Below, piece after piece: positions 60,399 through 64,000 of a DNA stretch of 64,000 nt; positions within the stretch are counted from its first letter, which is position 1; each line of letters begins with the position of its first letter. Location of the stretch: assembly GCA_017428325.1 (NCBI GenBank), contig JAFRRA010000006.1, forward strand, positions 124,001 through 188,000, given 5' to 3'. A program made the position numbers and the translations under genes. The stretch comes from Bacteroidales bacterium. Its GTDB lineage: Bacteria; Bacteroidota; Bacteroidia; Bacteroidales; UBA932. Below the pieces are notes generated by a model, which searched no databases, had not been told where the DNA came from, and saw only the letters and a program-made list of their open reading frames with translations.

Positions 60399-61399
60399 TA
60401 TTCTTCGCCTTCGCGGTACTTGCCGTCATCCTCCAGCATGGACAGGTAGGAAGAGTATCGCAAAGGAGATATCTCCCCCGCCTCCACGGCCGCCTTGACA
60501 GCACAGCCCGGCTCGTGGGTATGGGTGCACGGGACAAACCGGCAGTTGTCCTCAACCCTCAGCATCTCAGGGAAATAGTTGCTCAGTTCCTCCTTCCCGA
60601 AATCCACCAGTCCAAAGCCCCTGATGCCGGGAGTGTCCACCACAAAGCCCCCGCAGGAAAGCGGATGCATCTGATAGAAAGTCGTGGTGTGTCTGCCCTG
60701 GAGATGGGCCTGGGAAATCTCGGCTGTCTTAAGGTTCAGCGACGGGTCCAGGGCGTTTACCAGAGAACTCTTGCCCACTCCGCTCTGTCCGCTGAACAGC
60801 ACAACCCTGTCTTTGCACATCTCCTTGAGGCGGGATATGTTGAAACCTGTCTTGACAGACGTTTCCATAACCTCATAGCCGGCATTGCGGTATATCTGGA
60901 TAAAACCAGCCGCCATCTGGGCAAGATCCTCATCCGCAAGGGCTCCCTCTCCAGATTCCTCGCCACGGTACAGGTCCGCCTTGTTCAGGAGAATGGTCAC
61001 CGGAACTCCGTAAGCCTCGCAGGTAACAAGGAAACGGTCCACGAACTGCAGTTTCACTTCAGGATCGCGGAGTGTGATTGTCAGGAAAACCCTGTCTATG
61101 TTTGCGGCAATCACGTGATTCTGGCGGGAAAGGTTCTGGGATTTGCGGACAATGCAGTTCCTGCGGTCGTGGATAGTGGTAATCGTATAGCTCCCTGTTG
61201 CATCTCCAACATAATCCACCACGTCTCCAACCGCAATTGGATTGGTGGAGACAGAACCCTTCAGGCGAAGCTTTCCGCGCACAACCGCAACGAACGGGTC
61301 CCACTCCGGCAGCCGGCTCAGAAGATAATGGCTGCCCGTGTGCTTGACCACAACGGCCGTTCCCGCAAGGGAACCCTTATTCGAGAATCTTTCTTTCAT
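60398..61399 (-). CDS. rsgA: Ribosome small-subunit-dependent GTPase RsgA
   Basis: A 333-residue late 30S assembly factor. An N-terminal OB domain is followed by a circularly permuted GTPase with G4 NKAD (LLNKADLYRGE), G1 GQSGVGKSS and G3 DTPGIRGFG, and a C-terminal zinc domain with Cys and His in CRFVPCTHTHEPGC. The ATG at 61399 is supported by a TAATTTTG promoter element on this strand at 61414-61421; in-frame codons further up precede that promoter. The predicted leader is about 10 bases. Confidence 0.95.
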   Translation of the reverse strand: MKERFSNKGSLAGTAVVVKHTGSHYLLSRLPEWDPFVAVVRGKLRLKGSVSTNPIAVGDVVDYVGDATGSYTITTIHDRRNCIVRKSQNLSRQNHVIAANIDRVFLTITLRDPEVKLQFVDRFLVTCEAYGVPVTILLNKADLYRGEESGEGALADEDLAQMAAGFIQIYRNAGYEVMETSVKTGFNISRLKEMCKDRVVLFSGQSGVGKSSLVNALDPSLNLKTAEISQAHLQGRHTTTFYQMHPLSCGGFVVDTPGIRGFGLVDFGKEELSNYFPEMLRVEDNCRFVPCTHTHEPGCAVKAAVEAGEISPLRYSSYLSMLEDDGKYREGEE

Positions 61400-61413
61400 T
61401 TCAAACAGACGCC

Positions 61414-61461
61414 CAAAATTACAAATAGAAGCTAAATAAACGCATATAATTGTTACATTTG
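61414..61461. promoter_or_regulatory. Divergent TAnnTTTG elements of rsgA and the polyprenyl synthase
   Basis: TAATTTTG on the minus strand (61414-61421) serves rsgA; TACATTTG on the plus strand (61454-61461) serves the polyprenyl synthase gene at 61503. Confidence 0.5.
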
Positions 61462-61502
61462 TTCTCCGCGATACTTTTAGGAACGGCACAAATAACAACC
61501 CT

Positions 61503-62492
61503 ATGCTTCAACTGGAAGAAATCTACAAGATCATCGACGATGAAGTCTCCCGCCTCAGCTGGCCGGAAGAACCAAAAGAACTATACTCTCCGCTAAGATA
61601 TATGCTGGACATCGGCGGCAAGAGGATTCGCCCAAGATTCTGCCTGACCGTATACAACCTCTTCAGCGATGATATCGGGGAGCACATCCTTTCTCCCGCA
61701 ATGGCGATAGAGGCATTCCACAGTTTCACCCTCATCCACGACGACATAATGGACAAGGCGGACATACGTCGCGGAGTGCCAACCGTTTACAAAAAGTGGA
61801 ACAATAACGTCGCCATACTTTCCGGAGATGCCATGTGCCTTTCTTCCTATCAGCTTCTCAACGCCGCGCCGGCGCATTGCACCAAGGCCGTCCACGACCT
61901 TTTCACAAAGACCGCGCTCCAGGTCTGTGAAGGCCAGCAGTTTGACATGAACTTCGAGACAATGGATGATGTCCCTATGGAGGACTATATGAAGATGATC
62001 GGCCTCAAGACCGGAGTCCTCATTGCCTGTGCGGCTTCCATCGGAGCATTGATTGCGGGTGCGGACCATAAACTCGGAAAGCAGTTCTATGATTTTGGAT
62101 TCCAGCTTGGCCTTGCGTTCCAGATTCAGGACGATTATCTTGACACTTTCGGGGACGAAAAGGTGTTCGGAAAGAAAATCGGCGGAGACATCCTCAACAA
62201 CAAGAAAACCTGGCTGCTGATCAAATGCAGGGAACTTGCCCGGGAAAAGTATGGAATGGACGGTATACGAAAACTGGAAGGACTCCTTGCCATGGGAGAA
62301 AATGAAGGCAAGGCCAAAATCGAGGCCGTTAAATCCTTCTACCGAAGCCTCGGAACGGACAATCTGGCAGAAGAAGCCATTGACGTGTATTACAGCCAGG
62401 CTTTCAGCGAGTTAGAGAAGACAAGCCTCAGCGATGCCCAAAAGGCACAGTTAGAAATATTCGCTTCCAAGCTCGTTTCACGCAGGTTTTAA
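61503..62492 (+). CDS. Trans-polyprenyl diphosphate synthase
   Basis: A 329-residue all-helical prenyltransferase. The first Asp-rich motif is LIHDDIMD with the following RRG (about residues 77-90), and the second is FQIQDDYLD (about 206-214); GGKRIRPRF near 38 binds isopentenyl diphosphate. It condenses isopentenyl diphosphate units onto an allylic primer in the cytosol. The residues before the first motif (FHSFTLIHDD) set the product length, which could be C15-C20 or longer for quinone side chains; this cannot be settled by eye. Confidence 0.92.
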   Translation: MLQLEEIYKIIDDEVSRLSWPEEPKELYSPLRYMLDIGGKRIRPRFCLTVYNLFSDDIGEHILSPAMAIEAFHSFTLIHDDIMDKADIRRGVPTVYKKWNNNVAILSGDAMCLSSYQLLNAAPAHCTKAVHDLFTKTALQVCEGQQFDMNFETMDDVPMEDYMKMIGLKTGVLIACAASIGALIAGADHKLGKQFYDFGFQLGLAFQIQDDYLDTFGDEKVFGKKIGGDILNNKKTWLLIKCRELAREKYGMDGIRKLEGLLAMGENEGKAKIEAVKSFYRSLGTDNLAEEAIDVYYSQAFSELEKTSLSDAQKAQLEIFASKLVSRRF

Positions 62493-62523
62493 TTGCTTGA
62501 AAAGGTTTTTTTTCATAAATTTG
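62493..62523 (+). promoter_or_regulatory. Promoter TTG-N20-TAAATTTG
   Basis: TTG at 62493-62495 and TAAATTTG at 62516-62523 have the expected spacing of 20 bases. The leader to the ATG at 62604 is about 75 bases. Confidence 0.6.
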
Positions 62524-62603
62524 CCCAAGTGTGTAGAAAAATCAATTAATTCAATCAAGTATAACCTAAAAGTTGCGCACGACACGCATAAGTGTAATTA
62601 ACT

Positions 62604-62957
62604 ATGACTGAAACTACAAAGAAAGGAGCAGGACTCGCAATTACGGGTTTTGTTTTAGGTATCCTTGCACTTGTATTCTGCTGGTGCCCTATCCTTAACT
62701 GGGTTCTCGCCATCCTGGGTGTTATCTTTGGTCTGATTGGTCTGTTTATCAACAGGCTTAAGGGACTTGCCCTCATCGGTGTTATTGCAGCTGTTGCAGC
62801 TATCTGCATTTGGAAGTTCTACTATGTTCCAAAGATCCAGAACGCTGCTGGCGACCTGTTCAAGGAAGTTATCGAGAACGTTGACAAGGACAAGGTTAAC
62901 GAGGCTGTTCAGGAACTCGAGGACGCTGTTAAAGAGGCTGTTCCTGCAGAGGAATAA
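62604..62957 (+). CDS. Small membrane protein, DUF4190-like
   Basis: A 117-residue protein with three hydrophobic stretches (about residues 9-30, 32-50 and 54-70), the first two forming the hairpin GLAITGFVLGILALVFCWCP then NWVLAILGVIFGLIGL typical of DUF4190-type proteins. The C-terminal 45 residues are charged and helical (LFKEVIENVDKDKVNEAVQE). The function of the family is unknown. It has its own promoter and terminator. Confidence 0.8.
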   Translation: MTETTKKGAGLAITGFVLGILALVFCWCPILNWVLAILGVIFGLIGLFINRLKGLALIGVIAAVAAICIWKFYYVPKIQNAAGDLFKEVIENVDKDKVNEAVQELEDAVKEAVPAEE

Positions 62958-62976
62958 TCTAAGCGCATTTATGATA

Positions 62977-63013
62977 AAAAAGGCGCAACCTGTCAAGGCT
63001 GCGCTTTTTTTTG
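62977..63013 (+). terminator. Intrinsic terminator
   Basis: GCGCA (62983-62987) pairs with TGCGC (63000-63004), extended by the flanking A run against the T run TTTTTTTT (63005-63012). Confidence 0.85.
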
Positions 63014-63016
63014 CAT

Positions 63017-63024
63017 TATCTTTG
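63017..63024 (+). promoter_or_regulatory. TATCTTTG promoter element of the U32 gene
   Basis: TATCTTTG lies directly after the terminator T run and 13-19 bases before the two possible starts of the U32 gene. Confidence 0.5.
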
Positions 63025-63043
63025 TCGCTGAGAACAAATGTTT

Positions 63044-64000
63044 ATGGACAAGAAGATTGAGATAATGGCCCCGGCAGGGAACTTCGAGTGCCTGATGGCG
63101 GCTATCCAGGGTGGGGCTGACTCCGTGTATTTCGGGGTTGGCAACCTGAATATGAGAAGCCACTCTGCAAATAACTTCACCAACGAAGACCTTCCGGAAG
63201 TTGTGCGCATATGCAAAGAGCATGGTGTCAAGACTTACCTTACGCTTAACATTGTTGTATATCAGACGGAGATGGAGGACGTGAGGAAGGCTCTTGAAGC
63301 TGCTCGGGATGCCGGGATTTCTGCTGTTATCGCTTCCGATATGGCCGTCATACAGATGGCCCGTTCCATGGGCATAGAGATCCACGCTTCCACGCAGATG
63401 AATATCTCAAACTTCGAGGCGGCAAAATTCTATTCTCAGTTTGCGGACGTGATTGTCCTTGCCAGGGAGCTCACCCTGCCTCAGATTAAGGATATCAGCG
63501 AACGGATTAAAAAGGAAAATGTTTGCGGTCCTAATGGACAATTGCTGAGACTTGAACTGTTCGTTCACGGAGCGCTCTGCATGTCCATATCCGGCAAATG
63601 CTATCTCAGCCTCCAGGAGTACGATGCCTCAGCAAACCGCGGCAGCTGCTACCAGCTGTGCAGAAGAGGCTACCGTGTCACAGACCTTGAAACCGGAAGG
63701 GAACTGGAGATAGACAACAAGTACATAATGAGCCCGAAGGATCTCTGTACAATCGAGTTCATAGACAAGATAATCGATGCCGGCATTACCGTATTCAAGA
63801 TTGAGGGCCGCGCCCGCAGCGCGGAGTACGTGAAGATAGTAACATCCGCCTACCGCCAGGCTGCAGACGCCTGCATTGGAGAAGGCTACACCGACGATAT
63901 GAAACGGCAACTGAAAGAAAGGCTTTCCGGAGTATTCAACCGCGGATTCTGGGACGGATACTATCAGGGTGCAAGACTTGGACAGTGGAGCGAGGTATAT
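63044..64000 (+). CDS. U32 family peptidase-like protein, N-terminal part
   Basis: An open frame of 319 codons runs off the window end. It begins MDKKIEIMAPAGNFECLMAA; an ATG two codons earlier (63038) is also possible. Family features are GGADSVYFG near residue 24, STQMNISN near 113, and the Cys cluster with ELFVHGALCMSISGKCYLS and RGSCYQLCRRGY, the pattern of U32 proteins that bind an iron-sulfur cluster or metal. Bacterial U32 proteins include tRNA hydroxylation enzymes (TrhP), ubiquinone-synthesis proteins and collagenase-like proteins; the tRNA-modification branch seems most likely from length and motif, but the C-terminal half is missing. Confidence 0.88.
   Translation, partial: MDKKIEIMAPAGNFECLMAAIQGGADSVYFGVGNLNMRSHSANNFTNEDLPEVVRICKEHGVKTYLTLNIVVYQTEMEDVRKALEAARDAGISAVIASDMAVIQMARSMGIEIHASTQMNISNFEAAKFYSQFADVIVLARELTLPQIKDISERIKKENVCGPNGQLLRLELFVHGALCMSISGKCYLSLQEYDASANRGSCYQLCRRGYRVTDLETGRELEIDNKYIMSPKDLCTIEFIDKIIDAGITVFKIEGRARSAEYVKIVTSAYRQAADACIGEGYTDDMKRQLKERLSGVFNRGFWDGYYQGARLGQWSEVY

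Overview
The window comes from a chromosome of the phylum Bacteroidota, most likely a gut Bacteroidales with roughly balanced base composition. The evidence is the gene set (DUF3098, DUF4270, DUF4294, DUF4465 and DUF5686 proteins, a FeoA-FeoB fusion, YARHG and C69 dipeptidase proteins, an Oar-like TonB-dependent receptor), many secreted proteins ending their signal peptides in AQ or at a lipobox Cys, and the recurrent Bacteroidota promoter element TAnnTTTG instead of a classical -10 box. No species can be named from the sequence alone.

Layout. 0-6.2 kb: start of a glutamate symporter, a DUF4294 protein, an envelope block (lpxH, uppP, DUF3098, ftsX) on the minus strand, and divergently a short glycogen-synthase-like protein with a DUF4270 lipoprotein. 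6.2-11.2 kb: a large Oar-like TonB-dependent receptor, and metK behind a SAM-II riboswitch with terminator and antiterminator. 11.2-18.4 kb: mutS2, a PHP phosphatase, comF, the c-di-AMP cyclase cdaA, and secreted proteins. 18.4-22.9 kb: a cobalamin riboswitch driving a lone DUF4465 (BtuH-like) lipoprotein, then the FeoAB iron transporter. 23-25 kb: tRNA-Glu and a YARHG protein. 24.1-35.5 kb: a tight plus-strand locus (serine hydrolase, acyltransferase, ketoacyl synthase, acyl carrier protein, MMPL exporter, FAD oxidoreductase, LolA-like carrier, DUF5686 outer-membrane protein) that looks like an uncharacterised lipid or polyene synthesis and export system related in design to aryl-polyene and flexirubin loci. 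35.5-38.7 kb: M20 dipeptidase, a secreted protein and an HEXXH lipoprotein.

The most unusual region is 38.7-48.2 kb. It is A+T-rich, holds about a dozen short accessory genes on both strands, and is punctuated by at least seven copies of a complex repeat (a CTATCAAC hairpin, then two GGCGACA copies, then one of two tails). Single genes or small groups sit between repeats like cassettes, including an AbiE-type nucleotidyltransferase toxin module and a P-loop kinase. The right-hand repeat runs into the 3' end of a tRNA with anticodon CAU, and a perfect 59-bp copy of that tRNA end plus its terminator lies 7.6 kb to the left, as expected of attachment sites. No integrase is visible, so this reads as a tRNA-anchored cassette island moved in trans or decayed.

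48.3-64 kb: the str operon (rpsL, rpsG, fusA, rpsJ) on the minus strand, rocD, two AT-rich secreted genes including a trypsin-like protease, then carbamate kinase, ornithine carbamoyltransferase and pyrB-pyrI (arginine, citrulline and pyrimidine nitrogen metabolism meeting at carbamoyl phosphate), a MATE exporter with rsgA, a polyprenyl diphosphate synthase, a small membrane protein and the start of a U32 peptidase-family gene.
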